Assembly (NCBI GenBank): GCA_007844125.1
Contig: CM017567.1
Coordinates: 31,166,380 to 31,230,379 of the forward strand
DNA length: 64,000 nt
DNA from: Sinonovacula constricta
Taxonomy: Eukaryota; Mollusca; Bivalvia; Cardiida; Solecurtidae
Direction: 5' to 3'
Below, in pieces: positions 18,700 through 31,850 of the stretch (position 1 is the stretch's first letter; the number at the start of each line of letters is the position of its first letter). Made by a program: the position numbers and the translations under genes. Below the pieces are notes generated by a model. That model did not search any database. It worked only from the letters and a program-made list of their open reading frames with translations, and was not told the DNA's origin.

Positions 18700-21600
18700 T
18701 AGAAACACCTGTTCAGTCATTCTTATAATCGCAATATGTGTAAACTTATATAAAATACATGTGCAGATATTGTCCCAATAACACAATATAAAGTATTTCA
18801 ATCTTTCATAACAGCCGTCATTAGACAAATAAAATCAAACAGAAAGACAAACAGTTAATATATCAACTGACAGCAACTTTAAGCATGGATTTACATGTCA
18901 CACTATTTATTTAAGACTTACGTATCATCAACTGAAATGGGTTCTTCCTCATAAGGCATACTTGAAATGCATCTTGCGTATCAGAATTTATTCGTTTTTA
19001 AACAAACTTTTCATACTTGGTTATAGCATGCGTCATTGGAGCAAAGCTATAATAAGAAAGCATGTATCTTATAATTTATTTCAATAGTTGAATAACCAAA
19101 TGGCAATGTTTAATTAAGTGCGTGTTTACAATTATAAAACTGTATTTCCTTAATGAAAATTACAGGATTTTCCGATTTAGTTAGAATGCAGGCACGCATA
19201 GAGTAGAAGTTAAGGGATTCTTCTCCACATAGTATCGTATTCAGTGGGGTAGTTTATAACTGATGAGAAAGCAAACTATTTCCGACATCTGTGCTATCTG
19301 TAAGGACTGGAATGACTTCTTCAATTAAGGCTTAATTGCAAGTCAAGCTAACTGATTCACTTTCTATTAAGCTAACAAGCCCAAGATCTATTTAATAATT
19401 GATTTATCCCGTTTGTTCCGAAAGGCATATGCATCCTAATGTAGCTATCGTAATGATAGCTAAGTAATTATTTAACGACTGGAGAAATCTAAATTTAAAG
19501 AATGATTAAACACACGGTAGTGATTAAAGATTCACCATTTAATTTGTGACCAAAACGTTCGCGTATTAGTAGTTTATTCAAATTAAGTAACATTATTGCA
19601 TATCAACTAAAACAATGACATACAATTGCGTAAAAGAGTGCGAGTATGTATATATAACAGTCATAACCTCTAAGTCTATCAATGTTTTAAGAAAGCTTGA
19701 TAATATTAAATTATGGAAAAAGTACAGAATAATTAAATATAAATTGCTCAAAAAAACATTTATATACAACGAATGAAATAATGCCTGACCCATAGTTACA
19801 AATTAAAGCTCTAATATAACTGTTTTAAAACTATCCACACTGCTATATTTTGTGTTTTGGTACATACGCAAAAATGACAATAAAATAATAAGTCGTCATA
19901 GCATGCATTGGTAAACGTAACAAAGATACAAATTTATTTAGTTTACATGAGCACATGAAATAAATGGTGTTTTTTGTGTGTTTTTGTTTCTTGTTGTTTT
20001 TGTTGTTGTTTTTATATTACAGGCCAACTTAGTGTTTCTTTTTAACTTGCAAATCGTGATTTGTTAGATCTGAAGTTTTTTCATGCAGCGAAAATATATT
20101 TTCAGAACGGCTAGAGAGAAAACTACTTTATACTTATGTAATAACATAATTGCAGATGCAATTTAACAAATCTCATGTATGTAAACTCTGAAGATAGGCA
20201 TGTGCAAACAAATAAACACATTATCATAAATAAAGCATCCCGTTACTTATATTTTTTGCGGGTTGTATACACACACATGCACGCACGCACGCACGCACAC
20301 ACGCACATATATAAGTAAGTAAGTACGTAAAACAACATCTAATTATAATTTCCGATTTGTTATTGTTCTGTGATGAGTGTACATGATTGATATTGTTCTA
20401 TGCCAGGACACATGTTTCAAAACAATTATCTTATATTAATGAGGTTCCTTTAGAGACAACATGCTAAATTATAACAAAGCATGTCTCATTTGTTTGTAAA
20501 TTTTTGTTTCATAAAATAAAATCTAAAGGCTATAATTGAGGACATGTTATTCCCATTTGTACAAGAAAATAAACATAACGAACATATTTTAACAAGTACT
20601 AATGACGTTTTAGTACTCCGAGGTAATTCTTTGCCGCAGATTGTGCGATTCTTGAAATAATAAATTATCAAATAAAAACAAGCAATATTTGTTGTTATCT
20701 TTTTAAATATTATAAGTTTGTTTTAGATTTGCTTATGAAAACTACAACTTTGAAATGTCACTTGATAATGTTGATAATACTATTGATTAAATATTTAATT
20801 AAGTCTCCATGTTTAGGAAATTATGTTCCTGCGAATGCCACATAGAGCGTTGCATGTTGCTGTAATATATATTTATATACAGGGACATATATGTTATCAG
20901 TGAGCATGCACGAAACACAGCATGTTCATCACTTTTTGGTAATTGCTCGTTAACGTATTTTGCATACCTATATGATACGATATTTAATTTTTATAACAAA
21001 AGACTTACATTGATTTCGATCACTAGTAAAATCCATAAAAAAGGCGTTGTATGCATAACATGTCAGATTTCAGAAAACCTACATACAAGAAATCATAACA
21101 CATGATGAAGGTCTAAGTTAAAGTAACAGCTTAATAAAAGAAACACTTGTAAAAAATAACAAATGCATTCTTCTATTATTCCAATTTTGTTTTGTGTAGA
21201 AAATGAAATTCAGTTAAAAAAATATTTTCTTCTGTTTAATTTTATTCAGAAGCAAAACAGTAATTTCCCGATTGCAAAGATGCCTTACTTTGTCAAAATA
21301 TGCTGACACTTCCTTTTTATTTCATTATGTAAACAGGTCTAGTGTCTGAAATACAAAGCAGTATTTTCTTTTAATAACGACTGCTGTGAAAACTCAAGCA
21401 TTCTTGACTTTTATTCTTTAGACATATCAGTTTCCACAAGTCTGTTTTTTGTCTTGATTTTTGCCTTGCGAACTCATTTCTGAGAACACTGTGATGTGTC
21501 ATTTTCTGGTAACCATCATTTGTATAATACATGCATTGACATTATCAACTATTGATATGATCAAAATTGATGTAGTTTAATTATAGGAATCGTTGCGGAA

Positions 21601-22470
21601 CGTTATGTTTGTTTACGTTTTTACTTGTTATGCCACTTGGCTTCGAAATGAAATTTTTTAATGTGAAATAAATTCACCATGGTAAAGTGAAGTCAAAAGA
21701 AATGATAGATACTTCATTTACGAGAATACGTTCGATGACACAATGATTAATATAGTCACGTGGTTAGACTATAACTATCCATTTACAGTGCTTAAAGTCT
21801 ACTAATGTTGTTTTTGTCTGAAAGGTACATGTACAATGACAGCTGGACTGTTTTAACATAAATATTTTTAAGTTGTTGTTTATATATGTAAACATAATCT
21901 GCAAACAGAAACAATATATTTACCGTAGGGAAATAAAACAGCACCCAGTACATTCATTTATAATTTCATATATTTGTCTTTGAAATCGGAATTAAATTGT
22001 CAAATGTGCTTAGACGCTTTATTGCGACATTAACTCTAACCTAGTTAACTCCCTAAAGCAATGAGAAATTTATCTTGATACGAAATTGGTGTAGTAATTA
22101 TATTAATGCAGCAATTAAAGCTATTTGTGTGAGAACATCTGGCATTTAACACAAACATCGTTAATCATACGGCATTGAGAAGGAATGGTATGGTCTTACC
22201 AAAATATTATCTGTTTTATTTGGTTCATGAGAAAAAACAAACGTATATTTATTCCAGTCTGACTACAATAATAAACCTTTATCCTGTTGTTACTACACAC
22301 CAGTTTTTTTATCAACTATGTGCCCTGCTGCTTTTTAAATGGAGACAGTGAAGAATATGAAAAAATGTTACGTAAGATACGACATAATGCTACACCATTC
22401 ATAAACATTAATACATATTCATTTACAATTCCAGTTTATAACTCAAACTAACACGCCAAGGGACATATTA
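18700..22470. other. AT-rich stretch without recognised features
   Basis: Only short simple repeats were seen (ACGC/ACAC near 20272-20310, GTT-rich near 19970-20015). Open frames are short and AT-driven. Confidence 0.5.
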
Positions 22471-22475
22471 AATCT

Positions 22476-22755
22476 GGATTGGATGGGATTTGCAGACATT
22501 TTTGCCGATACTGTGCAGCGACATTTCTATCATTAAAGCACAGGGGCACTTATGAGGTACCCAAGGACTGAACCCGGCCGGTCAATTGTACTTACGCAGA
22601 CGAGTCAAGCGTAATGCTGTCACCTTAGCCCCGAGCCTTAGGAGGGAAGCCACTATTTCCAACTTTAAAGTCTTTGATTTGACCCGGCCGGGGTTTGAGC
22701 CTACGACCTCCCGATCCGCATTCCAACGCTTAACCACCTGATTTATTGCGTTCGG
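22476..22755 (-). mobile_element. tRNA-headed SINE, family B, copy 2
   Basis: Minus-strand copy. The plus strand shows CATTTTTGCCGATACTGTGC, CAGGGGCACTTATGAGGTAC, TTAGCCCCGAGC and the reversed head GACCTCCCGATCCGC. Length matches copy 1 apart from small indels. Confidence 0.8.
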
Positions 22756-23122
22756 TCTTAAATCTGGATATTTAATCGTAATAGCATAACCTAAAAATTA
22801 ATAGGATTTTAATTACTGAATAATATGATTACAGTTATGAGTATGGTTTGTTCACAATATCTCAGGTTAAATTTAATTAATATTCTAATTAAAATTCATG
22901 AACGCGTTTACAAGCATAAGGCAATATTGTACATGCGATACATTTAAAGGTAACAAGTATTGTACATGTGTACATGTATATGCTAAATCACGAAAGGATT
23001 TCGGAAAGTAAACCGTACCTAGGTTCTTAAGGGCGGACTCTGGGTGTCGTGCTTTGTGAATATTGTTTAGAATTGTGTTGTGTTCCTCTTTTATGCATTT
23101 ATGATGAATTTAATTAATAATT

Positions 23123-23260
23123 TACACACACACACACATACACACACACACACACACACGCGCACACACACGCACAAGCACACACACACACACACACACG
23201 TGCAAACACACACGTACTCACACACACGTGCACACACACACACACACAAGCACAAACACA
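23123..23260. repeat. CA microsatellite
   Basis: About 138 bp of CA with CGCACA and GTGCA interruptions. Apparent His/Thr-rich and Cys/Val-rich frames across it are artefacts. Confidence 0.95.
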
Positions 23261-23649
23261 TAAGAGTGTGACTTGTACCTTCTTAAGCAGTGGCTGGCAC
23301 ATCTTGGCAACAAATGCCCAATTAATACTGAACTATTACGAAGCCCTATAATCATTGCAACATACACTAAACCTAAAAAGGCGCAATACAAAGATATCCA
23401 CATGCAAACCAAATGTACAAGAAAAATCAAATCTGTGTAGAATCATTAAACAAATAGAGCAAACCATATAGTTTCCGATTTGAGAACGGTCAGTCGGCGA
23501 AAGGAACCGAATGAGATGCTTACGCAGAAACTGGCAGATCTTGGCAACAAATGGGGTAGGGTGTTAATTGATAAGAAATCAAACTATATTTCGCATTTGA
23601 ATTACCAATAACTACAGCATTGCCGTTTCCACTTTCGTTTATTTACAAG

Positions 23650-23862
23650 CGGTACCGACTAGTTCGTATCAAATTGTGATGACAATAGATAAATAAGAAA
23701 ACGTCCTATCAAAATTTTGACAGATATTTAAATTTTATCTACCAGTAGACAAAGGCAAACAAGGTAAATGTAAATGTAACAAAAACACAGAGACGAGACA
23801 TAACACACATAGAAAACATCAGTTACCGCCTTGGAACGGTCAATCGGCAAAAGTTCCTCCTT
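23650..23862 (-). repeat. Dispersed repeat D, copy 2 (inverted)
   Basis: This is the reverse complement of 17343-17560 over about 210 bp, with clear blocks ACACAGAGACGAGACATAAC, GTAAATGTAAATGTAAC and GGAACGGTCAATCGGC. A shorter piece, GAACGGTCAGTCGGCGAAAG at 23460-23500, lies beside it. Confidence 0.7.
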
Positions 23863-24761
23863 TTAAAGATTTATGGAATAATCTAATTACTTTAAAATGT
23901 CTAAGTCTCTAAATGTCTCTTCAAGATCATGGAATATTTTATATTAAAGGAATTGAGCGATCATGATTGTACACGTGCAGCTAAGAAAATATATGGGTTT
24001 AATGTTTGAGGCTTTTTTTTTCATATATTCATATTTAAAAGACGAAATAATAAAACAGTCTGCAATTTCCTAATTCGTATTTGTTCTAATCTTTGTATGT
24101 GGCAGAATCGTACTTGATAACCTAAAATAGTTTATAAAGAAAATAAAATCAAATACTGAATTAATGACAAATGCATAAGATTTAATGTGTGTGTTGCATT
24201 TATTGACGTGTTTGTTTTAAAATAAGACACACATGTATATAAATGAACACAAAAGACAGTGCATGTAGGTTTCTTCACCTCTCGGGGTGTTATCATATCT
24301 CTCGAGTAAAGCGTGTGAACAAGTCTTGATTTTCTGTCCTGAAATGCTGCTGTCCTAAATAATACATTGGTTTCTAGCTTTTTCTACACAGACAACGAGT
24401 TAGGACATGCTAATTGACATTAATAGCGCCTCCTGAGACCAGACTAAGAGAAGCCAGTACCATCTATCAGATTTTATGGGTTGGGTATATAATGTAGACA
24501 ACCGGCATGTGTGAGTGTAGTGATGAATTACCTTTGCACCTTATGGCTACGAAATGCATTTTACTATTGTCAAAATAGTTTTGCCAAGAGAAATGATGTG
24601 CTAAAAATATGGTAATAATCTTTTGTCAATTAAGTCGAAAATAGATGCACTTAAACGAAGTTCGAAAACAGACTGGCTATATATTTTGAAATTTACTCTT
24701 AAGAAATTTAATGAAATGGAAACACTGATAAAATACTTTTTTTTTTCAAAAAAAAAGCACG

Positions 24762-25259
24762 TTTAAAGATGGTAGCCGACAGTTTGCCTATGCCAAATAT
24801 ATGTAACAATATATGACCTCTATTTGGGGTATTTGTGCCTAGCTTCTACATGAGGATCATACTTTAGTCTAAGCTTAGACGATTTTTAACAGTATCTCAA
24901 TTTTAAGGCGATAAAACTAGTAACCAAATTCTAAAAATGTCATCCTTTTTAAAGCTATGATTAAGAAAGATTGGGATTACTGCTATGACAGACTTCGATG
25001 TAAGAGTGGATGACGTGAATATTCGAAAACATTAATGGTCATTTTGTTTTCTTGTATTTAAAATAGCTAATTGCAGCGTCGCTCAGACAGGAAGTACTTT
25101 CTTATGTAATGACGAGTTATGGTCGTTATGGTTCACTTTCTCTTACAGGTGTATGACATCAATAAATAGCATTTCCTGATAATTTTTCAGGTATTGATAA
25201 CTCATTTGGTTATTTGAAGAAAATAATTTTGGTACAAACTATCGTATACCACCTTTAAC
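24762..25259 (+). mobile_element. Non-autonomous DNA transposon (MITE), copy 2
   Basis: This is the second copy of the element at 2218-2694, diverged but collinear over its full length. Its left end is TTTAAAGATGGTAGCCGACA and its right end, reversed, is TTAAAGGTGGTATACGATAG, defining terminal inverted repeats of about 25 bp around the core GGTAnnCGACAGTTTG. TTTAA-like sequence sits at both tips. A T10-C-A10 hairpin lies directly to its left (24738-24757). Confidence 0.65.
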
Positions 25260-26897
25260 AGAGAATGTGTTGGTAAAAGCAGGTACAATTTTCATCCAAC
25301 TGTTTTCAAGGTTTCGACATAAACCTCCATGCATTACAGTATCTGCACGCACAACTAACCTGCAAGTTAATGCCACAAAACGCTCGTATGTAGTTAATTA
25401 AATATATCCGTCACAAATTCCAACCAGAAATATAAATAGTTAAATAGTGTAGTACAGATCACAAACAGGACTTCGTTTATTAAGTCTTACAATGGTTTAT
25501 GCGCTTGTTGTAGAGGGACATGCTAGGCAGTACTCGCTGGCACTTAGATGATTCATGCAAACAAACCAAGGTCTTGAATCAATTTACAAAACTAATGGCA
25601 ACATAATCCATTTGTTCTTACTATCAAAAACTTATCAGCTGTAATGATTCAGTTCAAAACGTTTCGGGGACCATTAGCACATGGCTTCGTGAGCAGATAG
25701 CAGATGTTTCTAGCCACAACTATATTGTATTGCCTAAAATTGTTTACTTTTCTCAAAATAAGTTAATAATTCGACCATATATAACATTTTCTAAACCACT
25801 ATGTACAACCTTGTGTGGCAAACCTTTGCAGTAATTTCCAAAAAGACCGAATTATCATACTTAGAAGAGAGAAATACTTATTTCAAAATGCTAACAGCAA
25901 GTCTACAGTTTAAGTAACTTAAAGTGACATAAGCTATTTTTCGCAGGTTGTATCTTATAATTTAATAACAGACTGTACACCTCAAACTTAGAAGTAACTG
26001 TCTAACTCAATTTTTCAGGAACTTTCCTTAAGTTATGTACAAAATTGGATTATTGGTAAGCCCAAGATGAAAAACATAACTAGTCCATGTCCCAAACTTG
26101 TTGAAATATAGCCTTTGGTGTAAAACGTCTTATTAAAAAGAAACATAAGTAAACGGGTTCGTGTAGTTTTGGAACAGAGACAGCTACACCATTAACCAAA
26201 GAAATAGGAATAGGTAATGTTTCTGTGCAGGATTCTTAGAAAGTGGTCCCAAAATTGACAAGGCAGCATACCTTTCATAATAGTTGTATTTGTCAGGATT
26301 ATTTTTCAGGATCACGTTTTTCATATTCATGTAAATGTGTCATACGTATGTTCACAAAGTGTCACAATGTTACTTTTATACTTCGGAGGTATTTCCTAGA
26401 AAAAGTGTATATATCTTTACAAGTCTTATTCATTATTGTGTTGAAGAAAAATAGTTTGTGCTTATACTTGTTATATTTATTTTTCCTCTATCTATCACTA
26501 ATGTATGGTAAAATAGAGAAACATTTTTTATTCAACGTGTTTCACTGAACTTCGTTTTTCCTTACACTTAATTTATACCGGGCACAATGGTTAAACGATT
26601 GCGATTATTTAGAAATCGTTTAGTCAACAGTTATGCTTTTATTGAAGTGTTTCCCGTAGGCGATCTTAAAAAAATCCTAAATATATACGAGAGTAAAGGA
26701 AGTATAATCTAGCAAATAGCTGTGAAATTTAAGCGTAATTGTTTGATTTGGGAACGTAATCGGGTGGAAACTTTGTGATTACATTGGATAGATTCGAGAA
26801 GAACAGTCTAAATAACAAACGTGCCATCGGTTCCTCTGATTATTTGGACTAGGTCTAGTTGGTCCAGGACAAACTCCGCACAGGGTTTACGACATCG
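25260..26897. other. AT-rich stretch without recognised features
   Basis: No repeat or exon was recognised between the second MITE copy and the RecQ-like fragment. A 101-codon plus-strand frame at 26243-26548 is hydrophobic by AT bias and not supported. Confidence 0.45.
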
Positions 26898-27080
26898 CTA
26901 TGCTCGCTTAAAACCACTGCCATCATACAAAATCACGTGACGATAGTAACCAAAAGGCAGATTAGCTATGGCGTCTTTGCCTGCCAACAGAGACTGCAGA
27001 CACTCGATCTGTTTGGGTTTCGCTTTCATGGAGGAGTCAAACTCCGTTATTATTTTGTGAATTTCTTCAACAGTATCCAT
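26898..27080 (-). pseudogene. N-terminal fragment of a RecQ-like DNA helicase, Walker A destroyed
   Basis: From a minus-strand ATG at 27080 the frame reads MDTVEEIHKIITEFDSS, then KPKQIECLQSLLAGKDAIAN and LPFGYYRHVILY. K-P-K-Q ... L ... G-K-D ... L-P-x-G is the start of motifs 0 and I of a RecQ/superfamily 2 helicase ATPase domain. The Walker A that should read GYGKS reads GYYRH, so ATP binding is lost, and the frame ends at a stop at 26898-26900. Nothing of the later helicase motifs is visible downstream. RecQ-like fragments of this type are frequent in bivalve and other invertebrate genomes. This is a dead partial copy, possibly carried by a transposon; the upstream 27081-27212 frame is not recognised as protein. 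Confidence 0.6.
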
Positions 27081-27290
27081 TGATTGTTTACATTGAACCG
27101 GTGTAACAATGAAATTTCGCCCTCGGCGAAAGGACGGAAATGGCCGAGTTGTTACGATTGTAGTGATAAATACATTCTTTTCTTTCTTTATCGTTAGAAT
27201 TTGTTTTTTCATCCATTATTAGTCGTTGTCTAACATACACATTTATTTCGATTGTCATTTTACTGAACAAACATTAAAAGTAAAAAAATC

Positions 27291-27316
27291 AAATCCTTCC
27301 AGATCTGGAAGGATTT
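27291..27316. repeat. Perfect 26-bp palindrome
   Basis: The half-site AAATCCTTCCAGA is followed immediately by its exact reverse complement, centred on AGATCT. It has no spacer. It lies about 210 bp upstream of the RecQ-like fragment's ATG. Confidence 0.9.
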
Positions 27317-27529
27317 CTGTGTGGTAGCAGAGATTCTCCTTACTGAAAGGGGGAGATCATTGCGTTGGAGATTGGGTCCAGGATGTATACAACATTAAAG
27401 TTATTGTTGTTGTTTTTACTACATCAGCGTTTTGTCCTTGTGTACGGACATCCTCCAATATATGTTCCTCATCGTTCCTCAATTAATTATTGTAACGTGT
27501 TGTGTTACAATTTTCTGGCAAAGAATAGG

Positions 27530-27805
27530 GATGGGACTGGGATTATCCGGCATTTTTGCCGATACTGCGCAGCGACATTTCTATCATTATAACACAGGGG
27601 CACTTATGAGGTGCCCAGGGACTGAACCCGGCCGGTCCATTATACTGACACTGACGAGTCAGGTGTAATGCTGTCCCCTTCGCCCCGAGTGTTAGGAGGG
27701 AAGCCGCTACTACCAACTTTAACGTCTTTGGTTTGACCCGGCCACGACCACGACCTCCCGATCCGCAAGCCTACGCTCTACCACTTGAACTATTGCGGCC
27801 TGTCA
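27530..27805 (-). mobile_element. tRNA-headed SINE, family B, copy 3
   Basis: Minus-strand copy from GGGATGGGACTGGGAT to the reversed head ACGCTCTACCACTTGAACTA. The open frames at 27365-27668 and 27733-27954 run through this SINE and are not genes. Confidence 0.8.
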
Positions 27806-29225
27806 AAGAATACTTAATAATACAGGTTGTAAGTTTATATATCAGTGTGTCCAAACTTTTAGATAATGTCTTGGCACAGATGTACGTTGTTAATAACCCA
27901 CTAGTTCTCAACATTGATGCTCAGAGGCTAATGTATATTATATACGCATGTTAACTTGTTTAATGACGTTTATAATCAAATATATTTGGTATTTGGATTA
28001 TAATACAAGCTTTACTAATATCGACTAAATCGATTGCGATGTAATGTCGCTAAAGATTCATGAAGACTAGGTTTATTTTTCGGTAACAGATCAAGTGAAC
28101 TACAAATTTAGGTATTTTGTTGGTGTACTTTTGGTTCTGATACAAATAACATGATTCATCTTAGCTGCGTACTTAGCCGCTGTGTTAAAGACAGCGTTGC
28201 ACTTTAGTCCCCCAAAACTCCCCGTTGGAAAGCGCAGTTATTGATAAGATTTTCTTCCTAGGAGTAATGTCTGTCTGGTTGTTCTTCGAACTGTTTGTCG
28301 AGTTCCTTTCTTGCAGTGTCCATGTTTTATTCACATCAAGCAGCATGCACGCTGTCTACAAAACCACTCAAAGTTTGGTATGTAAATTACGTGTTGGTAT
28401 GACTTGACACGCAGAAAAAAATGAAATGCACTTGTATCCAGTCAACTATATTTTTTTACAAACAATTTTATACACACAGTCTGTTTTGCACGTGTTTTGT
28501 TGACAATATATGTACTTTTATATTATAGTTTTCTTTGTTTAGTGTTAAAAAATATGATGTTCAAATGTTAACAGTGGCCGAAAGAAAAAGCGAAATATAA
28601 GTTTTTTATTATTGATAATAATAGCAATAATGAAAAAGAAAAGTATATAACTATATCAACTTGCACCTATTTCCGACATATAAATAGTCTCCCTAAAGTT
28701 CTCTTCATCTCGAAATCAATGTTTGTCTACTATTTTAAAGGATCTATAATCAATCTTATTTAACATTATTTTAGTTTAGAATATAATATTCGCTATGCGT
28801 GTAATAGAAGACATTTTCAGAAAGTAAGCAATGCGTTTCTATTAAAAGCACTTTAGCAATGTTGAACATGTTCCAAATATAGCTCGTTGCGCATAATATT
28901 CCTATCACTTTTATTTACAGCTAATGTACCTAGTGTCTTGCATATAGATATGTATGATAATTGCGTCACATTTCCATTTCAAGCATTTTCCATATTCATT
29001 ACCGTAAAAGGCACATCATTAAAAAAAAGGTTATATGTGCAATGAACTACAAAATTGGCATGTGGCTCAGGTTTAACATATTAGAAAGCCAACTATCACC
29101 GACATTAGTTTAACTTGTAATTACTGCATGACTTCTTCAATTACAGTTTAATTACATGGCTAAGCTACCAATCCGCCGACTTCTTAGCTAACACATCTAG
29201 CTTAGGTACATTGTACTGTGTAAAA

Positions 29226-29485
29226 GATGGGATGAGATTAGCAGGCATTTTTGCCGATACTGTGCAGCGACATTTCTATCGTTATAGCAACGGGGCACTT
29301 ATGAGGTGCCCACGGACTGAACCCGACCGGTCCATTATACCGACACCGACGAGTCAAGCGTATTGCTGTACCGTTAGCCCCGAGCGTTAGGAGGGAAGTC
29401 ACTACTACCAACATTAAAGTCTTTGGTTTGACCAGGCCAGGGTTGGAACCCGCGACCTCCCGATCCGCAAGCCGACTCTATTTTT
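29226..29485 (-). mobile_element. tRNA-headed SINE, family B, copy 4
   Basis: Minus-strand copy. The body is well conserved (CATTTTTGCCGATACTGTGC, GGGGCACTTATGAGGTGCCC) and the head is cut at CGATCCGCAAGCCGACTCTA, losing box A. Confidence 0.78.
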
Positions 29486-29819
29486 TGACAGGTGTAAATG
29501 AACTAAAAAGTATCGTTTCATTTCTAAAAAGACGTTTGTTGAGGAGTCAATGGAGAGCTTACTGGTTACAAAAGCCTTGATTGAAGTGAAATATCTATGT
29601 AGGGGATTTTTGTTTTTGTTTTTTGTTTGTTTCTTTTGTGTGTGTTTATTAAGTGTTATACATTATATTTAAGGTTTGGTTATTTTTTTTTTATTTACAG
29701 TTAGGAAAGGCCTGGTGAAACTTAAGTAGGAGAGTAAAACAATTCTTATTCTAAGCAACCTCAGATGTAAACTAGACAATATAGTCCAGTATATAATACA
29801 TTAGGACAGGACCGAAACT

Positions 29820-29872
29820 GGTGGTGGTGGGGTGGGGTGGGGGTGTTGTGGTTGGGCGGATATTGTGGGGAG
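29820..29872 (+). other. G-rich tract, possible G-quadruplex
   Basis: GGTGGGGTGGGGTGGGGG and further GGG/GGGG runs within 50 bp satisfy a loose four-run G-quadruplex pattern, an island of G in AT-rich surroundings. Confidence 0.5.
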
Positions 29873-30480
29873 GTACATATTAAATCACTTTCAGAATAGT
29901 AAATGTTCAATTAAGTAGTTTACTTTTCTCCTTGAATTACACGGTGTACTATTCGGTGTAATATTCTTCAAAATATTCATTTTTCATTTTAGTAATGGTG
30001 AATTAGGTTAAAAAGCAATATTCAGACATCCAGTAGCACACTGAGCTCATTCATTCACGATATTTTGACCCTTTCCCCAAGTTTTGATGCACCTTTGGCG
30101 ACACTACGCCGCAGTCGATTAAAGTCAATATTGAAGAAGTTTTTGTAACAATCCAAATACAAAATGTATTTGACATGTGAATGTCATGAAATTGTGTGAG
30201 GATGCAAAGCGTAAACTTCTTTGCAAACAAATAATTGATATACTAAAACATGGTACATTCCTGCATTATTCATTATTGTAATGCTCTCTTTGTAATTGTC
30301 AAAATTATGATTGTACAATAGGATATCTAAGAGAGGCTAAGTAAGCACACGGTATGTGATATAATGTATGTTAGCAAAGTTATTTGCCTTCATTAAGGTC
30401 TTTCATGACTGTTCATGCAACTGCCTGTCGAGTATACTCGGAATAGCATGATATGTAAAAAGTTAATCCGTATATAGTGG

Positions 30481-30765
30481 TCCAGGTACGGGAGGTCCCG
30501 TGTTCGATACCGCACCGCGACATATCAAAGTCGTTTCAAATGGTAATGGTATAGCACCATGGCCAACGCTCAGGCAAATATTAGGGCAGTTTCACGACCG
30601 GTTAGCCAGGTGTAAGGATAATGTGACTGGGTGTGGTATCATGCCAGGTATTCACGGCATGCTATACACAGTACAGGCAGCACTATATCTGCTTCACATG
30701 AACACAGTCTCCAGATTACTAAAATACTGTTGGTAGCACGATAAACTCAATAAACCAATAAACCT
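30481..30765 (+). mobile_element. tRNA-headed SINE, family A, copy 3 (5' truncated in head)
   Basis: It starts inside the tRNA part (GGTACGGGAGGTCCCGTG, box B GTTCGATACCGC) and continues through the family body to a tail CAATAAACCAATAAACC. A 78-residue open frame at 30500-30736 is only a passage through this SINE. Confidence 0.75.
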
Positions 30766-31850
30766 TATCAAGTAGAAAAATATATTTTTAAATTTATACG
30801 AGATGTAAAATTGAAACAGGGAATAAAAGTAAATAAAACAAAATAAGTTCCAAAGGACTTTAATCGTTTCAATGATTATCCCTAAAACAACCTTCCCGCC
30901 AGTGTGCATTAAATGGCGACATAATCAGCTGTATTCGACAGTCTTACAAACACAATTTTGATTATAATTTTAATCCAAACGCTATTACATATTTTACTTC
31001 TACAAATTGAAGCCAACCAAGAGTTTATCCTATGATTCCATGTACTTTTCACTTAACAAAGTTTGTTGTCAATTTTGACTTCGAGTTGCTTCATAATCAA
31101 ACGACCTCGAAACATTTAATTTATCTCTCTGTTTTATATTTTTTGCTTACATTTCATATATAAATAGGCAGTTTAAAATTTCCAGTTGTAATAACATTTT
31201 GATAAAGGCACAGCCATACCTTGTGTACTGATGATTGGCATTCTGAACAATTAATTTTATTTTCCTTGCTTTAAAAGTTATGCAAAACTTTATGGTTTCC
31301 AGCAGTTTATTAATATATAATGTAAGAGCATCTTACTATAATTTCGGATGAGTTGTTGGGATTATTTTCAAAATTGGTAGCATTAAACGTTAATTTGTCT
31401 TTTTCAAATAAATAAATATATTTTGTCTGAAAGAGTAAACATAAACTATCTACGTGCAAACATCACTGCCGTTAAAAATGTTTTGTTTATTTAAAATATG
31501 GAAAAACACATACTAGATTTAACAGCTTCAGTATATTTTCTAAACGCTTCCATTGCTTTGTAGATATCACGTTTTCCATTAAATATAATCACTTTAAACG
31601 TGTATTTGTGAAGTATCAAGCGGGAATTCGCTTCAGATAAAAATATTTATCTGTGCATAAAAAATTTCTAAATTAATAAATGGTAAAATTAGCCTTTTTT
31701 CAGTTAAATTGTAATAAAATGTATTATAATTCTAGTTAGTGCTTTGATATGATAGCTATATCTTTCAATAATTGAACTATACGGAATAATGTCATACTGG
31801 AAAGTCGAAAGAGATCATCAAACGTCATTTCAGTTATTAGAAACATGTTT

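Noticed and set aside
27733..27954. 73-codon plus-strand frame starting with a Pro/Arg-rich segment
   Set aside because: Its first half is the reversed tRNA-like head of a family B SINE.
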